The notes: a model not told the origin generated them from the letters alone. A DNA stretch of 64,000 nucleotides from Natranaeroarchaeum sp042663585 (GCF_042663585.1 NZ_JBHTAN010000006.1:1984001-2048000), one strand, 5' to 3'; numbered from the stretch's first letter, positions 54,033 through 62,541 are shown. A program made the numbers and translations.

Positions 54033-54158
54033 ATGCCCGAAATCGAAGTGTCCGACTCGCTTTACAGCAAAATCGAGGAAGTGTCCGACAGCAACGAACT
54101 AGAGGATACCATGTGGGAGATGGTGTACCTCCTTCAGCGTGGCAACGACCCGACGTGA
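54033..54158 (+). CDS. 41-residue DUF7557-like small protein
   Basis: The frame reads MPEIEVSDSLYSKIEEVSDS and ends LLQRGNDPT. It resembles small haloarchaeal proteins (E-I-x-V-S-x-x-L-Y-x-x-I opening) that recall antitoxin-like ribbon-helix-helix or DUF7557 proteins; the link is from memory. CATAAAC at 54004-54010 is a TATA candidate at leaderless distance from 54033; the ATG at 54030 is an alternative start. No toxin gene lies beside it. Confidence 0.65.
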   Translation: MPEIEVSDSLYSKIEEVSDSNELEDTMWEMVYLLQRGNDPT

Positions 54159-54260
54159 TAGGCTGACTCGAGTACCTCTGATTCTTTCCCGGCCGTTTGC
54201 CCCGAGCCATGCGACCGGCAACGGGCAGATTCATTAGGCATCGCCGTCCACCGTACGAGC

Positions 54261-55439
54261 ATGATTCTCCGGGGTGCTCGCGTCGTCGACGGCGGGGGTG
54301 ACGTCTTCGACGGGCCGATCCAGTTCGATAGAGAGAGCGGACGTACCACCGCCGTCGCCGAGGTATCGAAGGCAAAGGCGGACGAGCAGACGGTCGACCT
54401 CGGCGGCTACACGCTGCTGCCCGGTATCGTCGACGCGCACGTCCACTTCTCGCTGTCCGGCGAGGCGAGCGTCGAAGACGTCGTCACGAAGAGCGATTCC
54501 GAGTTGCTGTTCACCGAAATCGCCAACGCGCGCCGAACGCTCGAAAGCGGCGTCACCGGCGTGCGTGCGATGGGCGCGCGCGGCCTCGACGTCGAACTCG
54601 CCCGGGCCATCGAGCGCGGCGACGTCGTCGGCCCGCGCACGGTCGCCAACTGCGGATCGATCACGATCACCGGCGGCCACGGCCACCATCTCGGTATGGA
54701 GGTCGACGGCCCCGAGGCGTGTCGCCGCGCCGTCCGCGAACAGCGCAAGCAGGGCGCGGAGTTTATCAAGTTCATGGCGACCGGCGGCGTCACCACGCCC
54801 GGCACGGATCCCAGATCGCTGGCGTTCACCCGCGAGGAGATCCACGCCCTGATCAACGAGGCCCACCGCCGTGACGTCCACGTCGCCACCCACGCCCACG
54901 GCGCGGAGGGCATTCAGGCCGCCGCGGAAGCGGGCGTCGACACCGTCGAACACGGTACCTTCCTCGACGACGAGTCGATCCAGGCCATGCTCGACAACGA
55001 CGTCACACTCGTTCCGACCCTCACCGCACCCCACCGCATCCTCCACAACGGCGACCGCGCGACCGCCGAGACGCACGCCCAGTCGAACGAGGTGTACGAG
55101 ACGCATCGCGAGTCGTTCCGCCGCGCCGTCGAGGCCGGCGTGAGAGTCGCCGGCGGCACCGACGCGGGCACCCCGTTCAACCACCACGGAACGAACCTGG
55201 TCGAGATCCAGTTCATGGCTCGCCACGGCATGACACCGGTCGAGGCGATTACGGCGATGACCGGCACTGCCGCCGAAACAGTCGGTCTCGACGACGCCGG
55301 GCGGATCGCGCCCGGCTATCACGCCGACCTGCTCGTGATCGACGGCGACCCGACCGCGGACGTCGCCGCGCTCGACGATATCGAGACGGTCATCAAGGGC
55401 GGCGAGGTCGTGACGGGGACGCCGCTGGGCCGCCTCTAA
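54261..55439 (+). CDS. Metal-dependent amidohydrolase (Xaa-Pro dipeptidase/imidazolonepropionase-like)
   Basis: 392 residues. Metal ligands of the amidohydrolase barrel are in VDAHVHFSL (HxH), FIKFMATGG (Lys), ATHAHGAEGI, VEHGTFLDD (His) and GGTDAGTPFN (Asp). It resembles the subgroup that includes prolidase-like carboxypeptidases. The true substrate cannot be told. It starts 102 bp after the small protein gene and is followed by a Usp gene 45 bp later. Confidence 0.88.
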   Translation: MILRGARVVDGGGDVFDGPIQFDRESGRTTAVAEVSKAKADEQTVDLGGYTLLPGIVDAHVHFSLSGEASVEDVVTKSDSELLFTEIANARRTLESGVTGVRAMGARGLDVELARAIERGDVVGPRTVANCGSITITGGHGHHLGMEVDGPEACRRAVREQRKQGAEFIKFMATGGVTTPGTDPRSLAFTREEIHALINEAHRRDVHVATHAHGAEGIQAAAEAGVDTVEHGTFLDDESIQAMLDNDVTLVPTLTAPHRILHNGDRATAETHAQSNEVYETHRESFRRAVEAGVRVAGGTDAGTPFNHHGTNLVEIQFMARHGMTPVEAITAMTGTAAETVGLDDAGRIAPGYHADLLVIDGDPTADVAALDDIETVIKGGEVVTGTPLGRL

Positions 55440-55484
55440 CGTCTCGCCGGTAGTTCTGTTATGCTGGCTCCCGTAGTCTCGACT

Positions 55485-55925
55485 ATGTACGACGATATCC
55501 TCCTGGCAACCGACGGTAGCGACGACGCCGACGCGGCGGCCGACCACGCCATCGACCACGCCGAGCGCTACGACGCCACCCTGCATCTGGTCTACGTCAT
55601 CGAGACGCGAACGGCCTACGACAACGCCATCGTCGATCCCGAAACCGTCGCGGGCAACCTCCGGAAAGAAGGTCGGGAAACGCTCGACCGGATCGCAGAG
55701 CGCGCTGACTCTGCGGGCGTCGAGACGACGACAGTGATCCTCGAAGGTGTCCCACACGAGGCTATCGAGAACTACGCGGCCGAGCACGATGTCGACCTGA
55801 TCCTGCTCGGCACGCAGGGCCGGTCGGCGTTCAGACGCGCGCTGCTGGGTAGTACGACCGACGCTGTCGTCCGGTCGCGAGTCGCGCCGGTGCTGGTAGT
55901 CGACGAGGAGTCGGGCGAGGACTGA
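55485..55925 (+). CDS. Universal stress protein, single domain
   Basis: 146 residues. It opens MYDDILLATDGSDDADAAA and has the nucleotide loop LGTQGRSAFRRALLGSTTDAV (G-x2-G-x9-G-S type). Start ATG 55485. It stands between the amidohydrolase and rfcL and has no obvious link to either. Confidence 0.92.
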   Translation: MYDDILLATDGSDDADAAADHAIDHAERYDATLHLVYVIETRTAYDNAIVDPETVAGNLRKEGRETLDRIAERADSAGVETTTVILEGVPHEAIENYAAEHDVDLILLGTQGRSAFRRALLGSTTDAVVRSRVAPVLVVDEESGED

Positions 55926-55967
55926 GACTCCGCAACCACTAAACGCCGTTCGCCCCACACTCCGGTA

Positions 55968-57407
55968 ATGAGCGATTGGACCGAAAAATACCGCCCGTCG
56001 ACGCTGGCGGAGGTCCGGGGGAACGACACGGCCCGCGACGCGCTAAAAGAGTGGGCCGACACGTGGGCCGAGCACCGCAAGGCGGTCATCGTCTACGGCA
56101 GTCCGGGGATCGGGAAGACCTCGGCCGCCCACGCGCTGGCGAACGACAAAGACTGGCCGGTGATCGAGTTGAACGCCAGCGACCAGCGACAGGCCGACGT
56201 GATCGACAAAGTCGCGGGCGAGGCCGCCCAGTCAGGAACGCTCATGCAGGGTAGTTCCGGTCGGCGACTGATCATCATGGACGAGGCCGACAACTTCCAC
56301 GGCAACGCCGACTACGGTGGCTCCGCGGCGGTCACCGGCGTCGTCAAGAAGGCCGACCAGCCGATGATCCTGATCGCAAACGAGTTCTACGACATGTCCC
56401 AGGGGCTACGAAACGCCTGTCAGGAGATCGAGTTCCGGGACGTCTCGAAGCGCTCTATCGTGCCCGTCCTGCGGGATATCTGCCGCCAGGAGGGCGTCGA
56501 GTACGAGGACGAAGCGCTCGAACAGATCGCAACGCAGACCAGCGGCGACCTGCGCTCTGCGATCAACGACCTCCAGGCCGTCGCGGAGCGGGCCGAACGG
56601 CTGACTCTCGACGACGTGGTGACGGGCCAGCGAGACACGACCGAGGACATCTTCGACTTCCTCGACGAGGTGATCAAAAAGCTCGATCCGCAGGCCGCAC
56701 TAGAGGCGTCCTACGACGTCGACGAGACGCCCGACGACATGATCAACTGGATCGAGGACAACATGCCCAAAGACTACGCGGGCCGGGAACTCGCGGACGC
56801 ATACGGCTACCTCGCCAACGCCGACCGCTGGCTCGGCCGGGTGCGCGCGACGCAGGACTACTCCTACTGGCGCTACGCGGGCGACAACATGACTGCAGGC
56901 GTCGCGGCGGCCCGCCAGGAAAAGAAAGGCGGCTGGACGCGCTACGGCCCGCCAAGCTACTGGTCAAAACTCGGCCGGTCGCGTGGCTCCCGGGAAACCC
57001 GGGACGCCATTGCACTCCAGATCGCCGAGGAGAGCGGCACCAGCATCGGTACGGCGCGTCGACAGATCCTCCCGTTCCTCGCGGAGATCACGCACCACTG
57101 CAAGAACCGCGAACTCACCGTTCGGATGGCCGCAGTGTATGATCTCGACGAGAAGCAGGTCTCCTTTGTCACCGGAAGCGGGAAGACGACCAACAAAGTG
57201 CAATCGATCGTCGAGGACGCCGAAGAGCTTCGCGGGCAAGAAGCAGTCGAGCACTCCGGCGGCGCGTTCGAGGGTGCGACGCGGGATCAGGCCGACGAAA
57301 CGGACGCGGATAGCGAGCAGGACTCGACCGAGGATGATGACACCGCCGCGGACGAGAAGGAGTCGGCCTCAGACGACGGACAGGCGGGATTGACTGACTT
57401 CATGTAA
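55968..57407 (+). CDS. rfcL: Replication factor C large subunit
   Basis: 479 residues. Walker A is GSPGIGKTSAAHALA, Walker B is LIIMDEADNFHG, and DLRSAINDLQAV is the sensor 2 region. The C-terminal tail is acidic and ends QAGLTDFM, a PIP box-like end for clamp binding. It loads PCNA together with RfcS subunits encoded elsewhere. Convergent with bioF, 29 bp apart. Confidence 0.95.
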   Translation: MSDWTEKYRPSTLAEVRGNDTARDALKEWADTWAEHRKAVIVYGSPGIGKTSAAHALANDKDWPVIELNASDQRQADVIDKVAGEAAQSGTLMQGSSGRRLIIMDEADNFHGNADYGGSAAVTGVVKKADQPMILIANEFYDMSQGLRNACQEIEFRDVSKRSIVPVLRDICRQEGVEYEDEALEQIATQTSGDLRSAINDLQAVAERAERLTLDDVVTGQRDTTEDIFDFLDEVIKKLDPQAALEASYDVDETPDDMINWIEDNMPKDYAGRELADAYGYLANADRWLGRVRATQDYSYWRYAGDNMTAGVAAARQEKKGGWTRYGPPSYWSKLGRSRGSRETRDAIALQIAEESGTSIGTARRQILPFLAEITHHCKNRELTVRMAAVYDLDEKQVSFVTGSGKTTNKVQSIVEDAEELRGQEAVEHSGGAFEGATRDQADETDADSEQDSTEDDDTAADEKESASDDGQAGLTDFM

Positions 57408-57436
57408 CCGCCGTCAGGACGCAGGCCAGCCGTGAC

Positions 57437-58696
57437 TCACAGCAGACCGATCTCCCGACCAGCATCGCGGAAGGCGTCGAGGCAAGCGGCCAGATCCGAT
57501 GCGGAGTGAGTGGCCATCGGCGTCACCAGGAGCCGACTCGATGCGTCCGACCGGCCCGACGGAGCGACGGCCCGAGCGACGACCCCGCGGTCGTACAGCA
57601 ACTCACACAGGCCAACTGCGTCCGCCGGGTCGTCGAACGGTATCGCGAGGATCTGTGTCGACCCATCTACCTCGTACTCCATCGCTGCTAACTGGTCACG
57701 GAGATACTCGGCGTTGCGCCAGAGTCGCTCCTGACGGTCCTCGGTTCGCGCAACGTGGAGCGCTTCGACCGCCGCCGCGGCCGACGGCGGTGCTAGCCCG
57801 GCCGAAAACGTGCACGCCTCCCTCCGGTCGATCAGCAACTCGATCAGGACGTCGTCCCCGGCGACGTACCCGCCCTGGCTGGCTAGCGCCGTCGAGAGGC
57901 TACCAGTCTGGACGTTGACGCGCTCGGTAAGCCCGTCGCGCTGGACGATTCCGCCGCCGTCCTCGTAGAGACCGACCGCGTGTGTCTCGTCGACCAGTAG
58001 CCACGCGCCGTAGCGTTCGGCTAGTTCGCACAGTTCGGCGAGCGGTGCAACCGTGCCGTCCGTCCCGAACACCGATTCGGTAACGAGCAGCCACGACTCG
58101 TCGGCGTCCCCATCGGCCCGCGATGCCAACCGGTCGGCCAGGTCGGCGACGTCTAGGTGGTCGTAGTGGACGGTCTCGGCGTCGGCCAGGCAACAGGCGT
58201 CGGTGACGGCCGTGTGGTTCTCCGCATCGGAAAAGACGACGTCCGGTTCGAGCGCCGTAATCGTGCCGACGACAGCGGCGTAGCCGGATGGGAACACCAG
58301 CGCGCGGTCGGTCCCCGTCGTTTCCGCCAGTCGATGCTCGAGGTCACGGTGGACAAGCGTGTCGCCGGTCGCCGTCCGACTGGCACCCGAACCCGTTCCA
58401 ACCACCTCAGCGGCGGCAACCGCGGCGTCCTGTATCTCGCTGTCCTGCGTGAGGCCGAGGTAGTTGTCCGAGGCGAACACCAGTCGCTCGTCGCTGTCGA
58501 CTACGGGGAGCGCGCCGCCTGACGGCGGTGCGAACTGGGCGCGTTTCGCGATTCGGTTTGCGGGCGACAGTCGGCGGTGTGACCGACCATCACCGTCGTT
58601 CAGTGTCGAGGCGGGATCGAACCCGTGGCTGTCGAGCGTCCCGTCGACTCGGCGCGGACGCGCACCGTCGTCTCCCGAATCGGCGTCTTCACTCAT
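57437..58696 (-). CDS. bioF: BioF-like 8-amino-7-oxononanoate synthase missing the PLP lysine
   Basis: 419 residues with an extra ~55-residue acidic N-terminus. The alpha-oxoamine synthase fold is clear: SDNYLGLTQ, GTGSGASRTATGD, SDAENHTAVTDA, TESVFGTDGTVAPL and DETHAVGLYEDGGG (Asp236 and His239 contact PLP). In the GTLSKALGSQGG motif the lysine is replaced: GSLSTALASQGG, with T269 encoded by ACG at 57890-57892. Only one lysine (K51) is left in the chain and it is outside the core. So the enzyme cannot form the usual Schiff base, unless this base is a sequencing error. It follows bioB on the same strand. Confidence 0.82.
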   Translation of the reverse strand: MSEDADSGDDGARPRRVDGTLDSHGFDPASTLNDGDGRSHRRLSPANRIAKRAQFAPPSGGALPVVDSDERLVFASDNYLGLTQDSEIQDAAVAAAEVVGTGSGASRTATGDTLVHRDLEHRLAETTGTDRALVFPSGYAAVVGTITALEPDVVFSDAENHTAVTDACCLADAETVHYDHLDVADLADRLASRADGDADESWLLVTESVFGTDGTVAPLAELCELAERYGAWLLVDETHAVGLYEDGGGIVQRDGLTERVNVQTGSLSTALASQGGYVAGDDVLIELLIDRREACTFSAGLAPPSAAAAVEALHVARTEDRQERLWRNAEYLRDQLAAMEYEVDGSTQILAIPFDDPADAVGLCELLYDRGVVARAVAPSGRSDASSRLLVTPMATHSASDLAACLDAFRDAGREIGLL

Positions 58697-58716
58697 GGTT
58701 CGACACAGTCCCGTCG

Positions 58717-58733
58717 CCGCCGTTGTGCGGCGG
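58717..58733. repeat. GC-rich inverted repeat upstream of bioF
   Basis: CCGCCG (58717-58722) and CGGCGG (58728-58733) form a 6-bp hairpin with a TTGTG loop, 21 bp before the bioF ATG and in its probable leader. The 253-bp bioB-bioF gap also holds a possible minus-strand TATA (GCTATACT, about 58825-58832), so bioF may have its own promoter and a structured 5' leader. Confidence 0.4.
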
Positions 58734-58949
58734 AGTCGTCTACTTTCACAGTTCTCATCGCTTCTAACTCCCCATCTACTCAGTCGGCGCTCTGCAACTG
58801 ACTTGGAACTGCGACCGGAGGAGTATAGCTTTTCTCACTTCGAACGGCGAGAGAGAGCGTTCTCGTCGGTGACGAGATGGCGATGGCTCTCGAATCTGCG
58901 CGACTCGCAAAGAGTCACTCCGACGGAATCCGCGGATACCTGAATCCTC

Positions 58950-60053
58950 TCAGTCGTCGGTCGCCCCTTCCGCGGTCTCCCTCCCAGCGTCCGGGCCGGC
59001 GTTCGAGCGCCGTTTCACCTCGTCCGGGTCGAACTCGTTCGCGTCCATATTCGGCCGTAGCCCGGCACGCTCCATCGCCTCGATATCATCGCCCGGCGAC
59101 TGCCCGCTCGTGGTGAGGTAGTCGCCGGTGAGGATACCGTCCGCGCCAGCCTCGAAGGGAAGATGCTGCTCGTCGGGCGCAAGGTTGACCTCCCGACCGC
59201 CGGTGAGTCGGACTCGCGCCTCGGGATGGAGAAGTCGGTAGACCGCGACAGTTTTGACGATTTCGGCGGTCGTGATGTCGGCGGTGCCGCCGAGGCGCTC
59301 GGCCATCGGCGTCCCGGCGACGGGATTCAGAACGTTCACCGGGAGCGAGGAGATGCCGACCTCCTGGAGCGCGATGGCCGCGTCAACCCGATCCGCCGGC
59401 GACTCGCCCATTCCCAGGATGACGCCAGCGCAGAGATCCATCCCTGCCTCCTTGGCGACTTCGAGCGTCTCGACTCGGTCCTCGAAAGTGTGGCTATCGA
59501 CGACCTCCGGGAAGTAGTTCGGCGAGGTCTCGATATTGTGGTTGTAGTGGTTGAGCCCTTCCTCGGCCAGTATCTCCGCTTCCTCGTCGGTGAGAATGCC
59601 GAGGCTCGCGTCCACCTCGACGCTCGTCTCGTCGCGGACGAGCCTGATCGCTTCGAGCACCTCTGCCCACTCGTCGGGCCGGTGTTCCTTGCTGACCCCC
59701 TTCTCGGCGACGACGATGCCGAACCGCTGTGCGCCGTCACGCTCGGCCCGCTTCGCGGCCTCCAGTATCTTCTCGGGCCCGAGGAAGCCGTAGGTGTCGA
59801 TACCGGTATCGAAGTGAACGGACTGCGCACAGAAGCCACAGTCCTCCGCACAGTCGCCCGCCTTCGCGTTGACGATGCTACACGCGTCCACAGTGTCGTC
59901 GCCCAGCTGGGAACGGACGTAGTCCGCGCCCGGTGCGAGGTCGTCGACAGGCTGGGCGATCAGTGCCAGGCCGTCAGTCCGATCAAGCCGCTCACCGTCG
60001 AGTACGCGCCGAACCGCGTCGTCGACTGTCCGGTTTCCCGTCTCGTAAACCAT
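58950..60053 (-). CDS. bioB: Biotin synthase
   Basis: 367 residues. The radical-SAM CxxxCxxC is DCAEDCGFC. AQRFGIVVAEKGVS, LNHYNHNIETSPNYF, LCAGVILGMGESPADRV and LPVNVLNPVAGTP are characteristic, as is the Arg-ligand region VRLTGGREVNL. It inserts sulfur into dethiobiotin. An acidic tail follows. ATG 60053 is preceded by a TATA region overlapped by an inverted repeat. bioF follows; bioA and bioD are not in the window. Confidence 0.94.
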   Translation of the reverse strand: MVYETGNRTVDDAVRRVLDGERLDRTDGLALIAQPVDDLAPGADYVRSQLGDDTVDACSIVNAKAGDCAEDCGFCAQSVHFDTGIDTYGFLGPEKILEAAKRAERDGAQRFGIVVAEKGVSKEHRPDEWAEVLEAIRLVRDETSVEVDASLGILTDEEAEILAEEGLNHYNHNIETSPNYFPEVVDSHTFEDRVETLEVAKEAGMDLCAGVILGMGESPADRVDAAIALQEVGISSLPVNVLNPVAGTPMAERLGGTADITTAEIVKTVAVYRLLHPEARVRLTGGREVNLAPDEQHLPFEAGADGILTGDYLTTSGQSPGDDIEAMERAGLRPNMDANEFDPDEVKRRSNAGPDAGRETAEGATDD

Positions 60054-60065
60054 ACTAAATAGACA

Positions 60066-60085
60066 AGTTTACAGGATGTTAAACT
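60066..60085. promoter_or_regulatory. Inverted repeat over the bioB TATA box
   Basis: AGTTTA (60066-60071) and TAAACT (60080-60085) are exact inverted repeats with 8-bp spacing. The AT-rich right arm lies about 27 bp before the bioB start, where the TATA box is expected. A biotin-responsive repressor (BirA-type with HTH, or another) is the likely binder; this is inference. Confidence 0.5.
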
Positions 60086-60193
60086 GTTCGATGGCCGATG
60101 AAACCCCGATCAGTGAGCGCCTTGGGGGTTCGATATTACGTGTACAGAGCGTCTCACCGGACATAGCCCTGTAGCAGTATACTACCCACTAGC

Positions 60194-60240
60194 CTACGTT
60201 TTATCGTAGTAAGGTATTCTTACAATGGGTCACTGACCCA
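60194..60240. promoter_or_regulatory. Cluster of three inverted repeats
   Basis: CTACG/CGTAG (60194-60198, 60205-60209), GTAAG/CTTAC (60209-60213, 60219-60223) and TGGGTCA/TGACCCA (60226-60232, 60234-60240). The last is a 15-bp near-perfect palindrome. They sit about 120-160 bp before the surface-protein gene and could be operators for it or an RNA structure in its leader. Confidence 0.4.
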
Positions 60241-60356
60241 CCATCGGCTCTCTACCCGGAAGACTGCGTGACGACTGTCCTGCGAGACGCGACTGCCACG
60301 CGAGCGGCTACTCGGCCCACGGTCCGAACGACTATACGCTGTGCTTACGTACGCCG

Positions 60357-61958
60357 GTGCAGCAAGTGACGCCCGTGAATGCGCCAGAGACTGACGTCGC
60401 GACTGACCGACGACGCGGGCCGGAGCCACTCAGCGTGGCCAGCAGTGGCTCCGGCGGGTACGACCCTCGTCGAGATGTCACCCTCATTGCCATCGCCGTG
60501 CTCGTATTCGGGACGCTCGCAGTGGGCGTGCTCGGGTTCGGCGCGACCCCGGTACTCGACGACGACGACGGCGACGGAACGCTGTTCCCGTTTCAGGACT
60601 GGGGCGAGGACGGACCCGAGGAAGTTCGACTCGACGTCCAACCGAACCGTACCGAACTGAAACCGGGCGAAACCGTCGAGGTTGCCGTCAGCTACGAGAA
60701 CGGGACGGCAGTAACGGATGCACGGCTGAGAGCGGACGGTGAGAACTATCGGTTAGACGAGAACGGCCGCGCCGCCATCACCTTCGAGCGTGGCGGCGAG
60801 TTCACCGTCCGGGCCGACAAGGAGAACACGGAACTAACCAGATACGTGGCCGACGGAACCATCGTCTCCGTCACTCGATTCGACGTCCCGCTGGCAGTCG
60901 AGGCCGACGCCGAGCGGAGTACCGCCGGCGAGGATGTGACGTTCAGGTTACGCCGTGCAGACGCCGGGGAGGCCGTCGCAGGCAGTCTCAGCGTCGACGG
61001 CGAGACCTACGAGACGAACGAAGTCGGCAGTGTCACCGTGCCGTTCGAGCGCGCCGGAACGTTCGAGGCGACCGCGTCGAAGTCGTCGACCGATACCGAA
61101 GCCTTCGCCGAGGCGACGACGGCCGTCACGGTCGAGCGGCGATCGGTCGCGCTCTCGCTCTCCCGGGACAACGCGGCCCCGAAGCCCGGCGAATCGGTGA
61201 GCCTCACGGTGCGTCGTGGCGACACCCAGGAACCGATCAACGCGACCGTCGAGACCGATGGTGAGCAACGACTGGCAAGCGACGGGAAGTTCACCGTCAG
61301 CGCCGACCGCGCGACACGGCTGGAGCTATCGGTCGCGGCCCCAGATACCGACAGCGAGACGTTTGAGACGGTGACGACTACGATCCGATTCGAGCGATAC
61401 GAGGCACCGCTGGCGCTCGATGCGGATGTGACAACCGTCGAGCGTGGCGAGACGGTGGAGTTCACAGCACGGCGGACGGATACCGACGAACCGGTACCAG
61501 CAACGCTCACTGCGGGCAATCGCACCGAGTGGCTCGACTGGCAGGGCACTGGGTCAGTGCGGTTCGACGAGGCCGGGACGGTACCAGTGACCGTCACGCG
61601 CGCCAACACGACGACACACACCTTCCCGTCCGACGAGCGGACAGTCACCGTGCTGGACACCGAGTACGAGATTCTCGGGTTCGAGGCACCCGAGACGGTC
61701 GACCGCGCTGACAACGTGACGGCGGAGTTCACCGTCCGCAATACGGGTGCGGATCCCGGAACGGCCGAACTGGTCTACGAGTTCGACGGCGACGAGCAGG
61801 CTACCCGCGCTGTCGCGCTCGATCCGGGCGGCCAGGAGACGCTCTCACTCTCGGTTCCGACTGCCGTCGAACCGGGCGAGTACGAACACGCCGTCTCGAC
61901 GCGTGACGACACCGAAACCACGATAATCGCCATCGAGGACGCGAGCGATCGAGAATGA
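60357..61958 (+). CDS. Membrane-anchored surface protein with tandem Ig-like domains
   Basis: About 533 residues. A charged N-terminus precedes one membrane helix (VTLIAIAVLVFGTLAVGVLG, about 41-61), so the rest is outside. Four Ig-like units of ~85-90 residues follow, each opening with a PGE/xGExV turn (KPGETVEVAVSY, STAGEDVTFRLRR, KPGESVSLTVRR, VERGETVEFTARR). The last ~95 residues resemble a CARDB adhesion domain (NVTAEFTVRNTGADPG). Several NxS/T sequons suggest glycosylation. Start codon may be GTG at 60357, 60366 or 60375. The role is unknown, probably cell-surface contact or binding. Confidence 0.72.
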   Translation: MQQVTPVNAPETDVATDRRRGPEPLSVASSGSGGYDPRRDVTLIAIAVLVFGTLAVGVLGFGATPVLDDDDGDGTLFPFQDWGEDGPEEVRLDVQPNRTELKPGETVEVAVSYENGTAVTDARLRADGENYRLDENGRAAITFERGGEFTVRADKENTELTRYVADGTIVSVTRFDVPLAVEADAERSTAGEDVTFRLRRADAGEAVAGSLSVDGETYETNEVGSVTVPFERAGTFEATASKSSTDTEAFAEATTAVTVERRSVALSLSRDNAAPKPGESVSLTVRRGDTQEPINATVETDGEQRLASDGKFTVSADRATRLELSVAAPDTDSETFETVTTTIRFERYEAPLALDADVTTVERGETVEFTARRTDTDEPVPATLTAGNRTEWLDWQGTGSVRFDEAGTVPVTVTRANTTTHTFPSDERTVTVLDTEYEILGFEAPETVDRADNVTAEFTVRNTGADPGTAELVYEFDGDEQATRAVALDPGGQETLSLSVPTAVEPGEYEHAVSTRDDTETTIIAIEDASDRE

Positions 61959-62058
61959 GCGATCGGTCTCGTTCACCCCATTCAGCTGTCGTTTCGTGAT
62001 ATATAACCTAAACGGCTATAATCCCAAATTACTGGCTAAAATCTGTTTTTAAAATGTT

Positions 62059-62079
62059 TAACGATCTCTAGTATCGTTA
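62059..62079. promoter_or_regulatory. Inverted repeat in an AT-rich promoter region
   Basis: TAACGAT (62059-62065) and ATCGTTA (62073-62079), 7 bp apart, lie in an AT-rich 100-bp stretch. A TATA-like TATAAAAC follows directly at 62078-62085; a second TATA (CTATAAG, 62144-62150) is closer to the ATG at 62190. The repeat could be an operator or activator site for the downstream membrane gene. Confidence 0.45.
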
Positions 62080-62189
62080 TAAAACATAATACGAAGTGTT
62101 TGATGCGTTGAAACGGATCGAAAACAAAGAAACGCTCAGCGGCCTATAAGAGATGGTAGCCTGATGGCTTAGATACGGCTGGAAAACTC

Positions 62190-62447
62190 ATGTCAAGTCC
62201 CTCCATTCACAACGAAACTGGATCGATCGCTGGTGAGTCTACCGACGGAAGTCTCCGCAAGTGGTTCGCGGACCGGGTCGTCAATCAGATCTACGCCGCT
62301 GGCTTCTGGAGCGCCGTTGTGCTCCCATTCCTTCACGTCCCGATGCTGGCGACGGGACTCGAGACCACCGGCGAAGTGTACACGTTCCTCGCACTGCTGG
62401 CGCTGAACGCCGTCGCGTTGCTGGTCGGCTATCCACACAAGCAGTAG
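62190..62447 (+). CDS. Short haloarchaeal membrane protein
   Basis: 85 residues. A polar 25-residue N-terminus precedes two hydrophobic segments (about 36-52 and 64-80). I do not recognise the family. The strong AT-rich promoter region and the inverted repeat suggest regulated, possibly high expression. Confidence 0.65.
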   Translation: MSSPSIHNETGSIAGESTDGSLRKWFADRVVNQIYAAGFWSAVVLPFLHVPMLATGLETTGEVYTFLALLALNAVALLVGYPHKQ

Positions 62448-62541
62448 CCCTCCCTCAGTTGCTGTCCTTCCCCCCGCTTTTTTCCCGCAGAAATCGCTAT
62501 CCGCCCGTGGACTTAAGTTAGCCTGTGCCCTGACGCTAAAT

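Larger units (their letters stand above)
60054..60356. other. Intergenic region between bioB and the surface protein, rich in inverted repeats
   Basis: 303 bp without a gene. Holds the bioB operator (60066-60085) and, at 60194-60240, three inverted repeats in a row: CTACG-N6-CGTAG, GTAAG-N5-CTTAC and TGGGTCA-C-TGACCCA. A TATA-like TTTTAT lies inside the first. See the site entries. Confidence 0.5.

Noticed and set aside
54234..55958. 574-codon open frame antisense to the amidohydrolase and Usp genes
   Set aside because: GC-rich haloarchaeal genes commonly leave long antisense frames open. The plus strand here codes clear amidohydrolase and Usp motifs; the antisense product is Arg/Val-rich with no domain.
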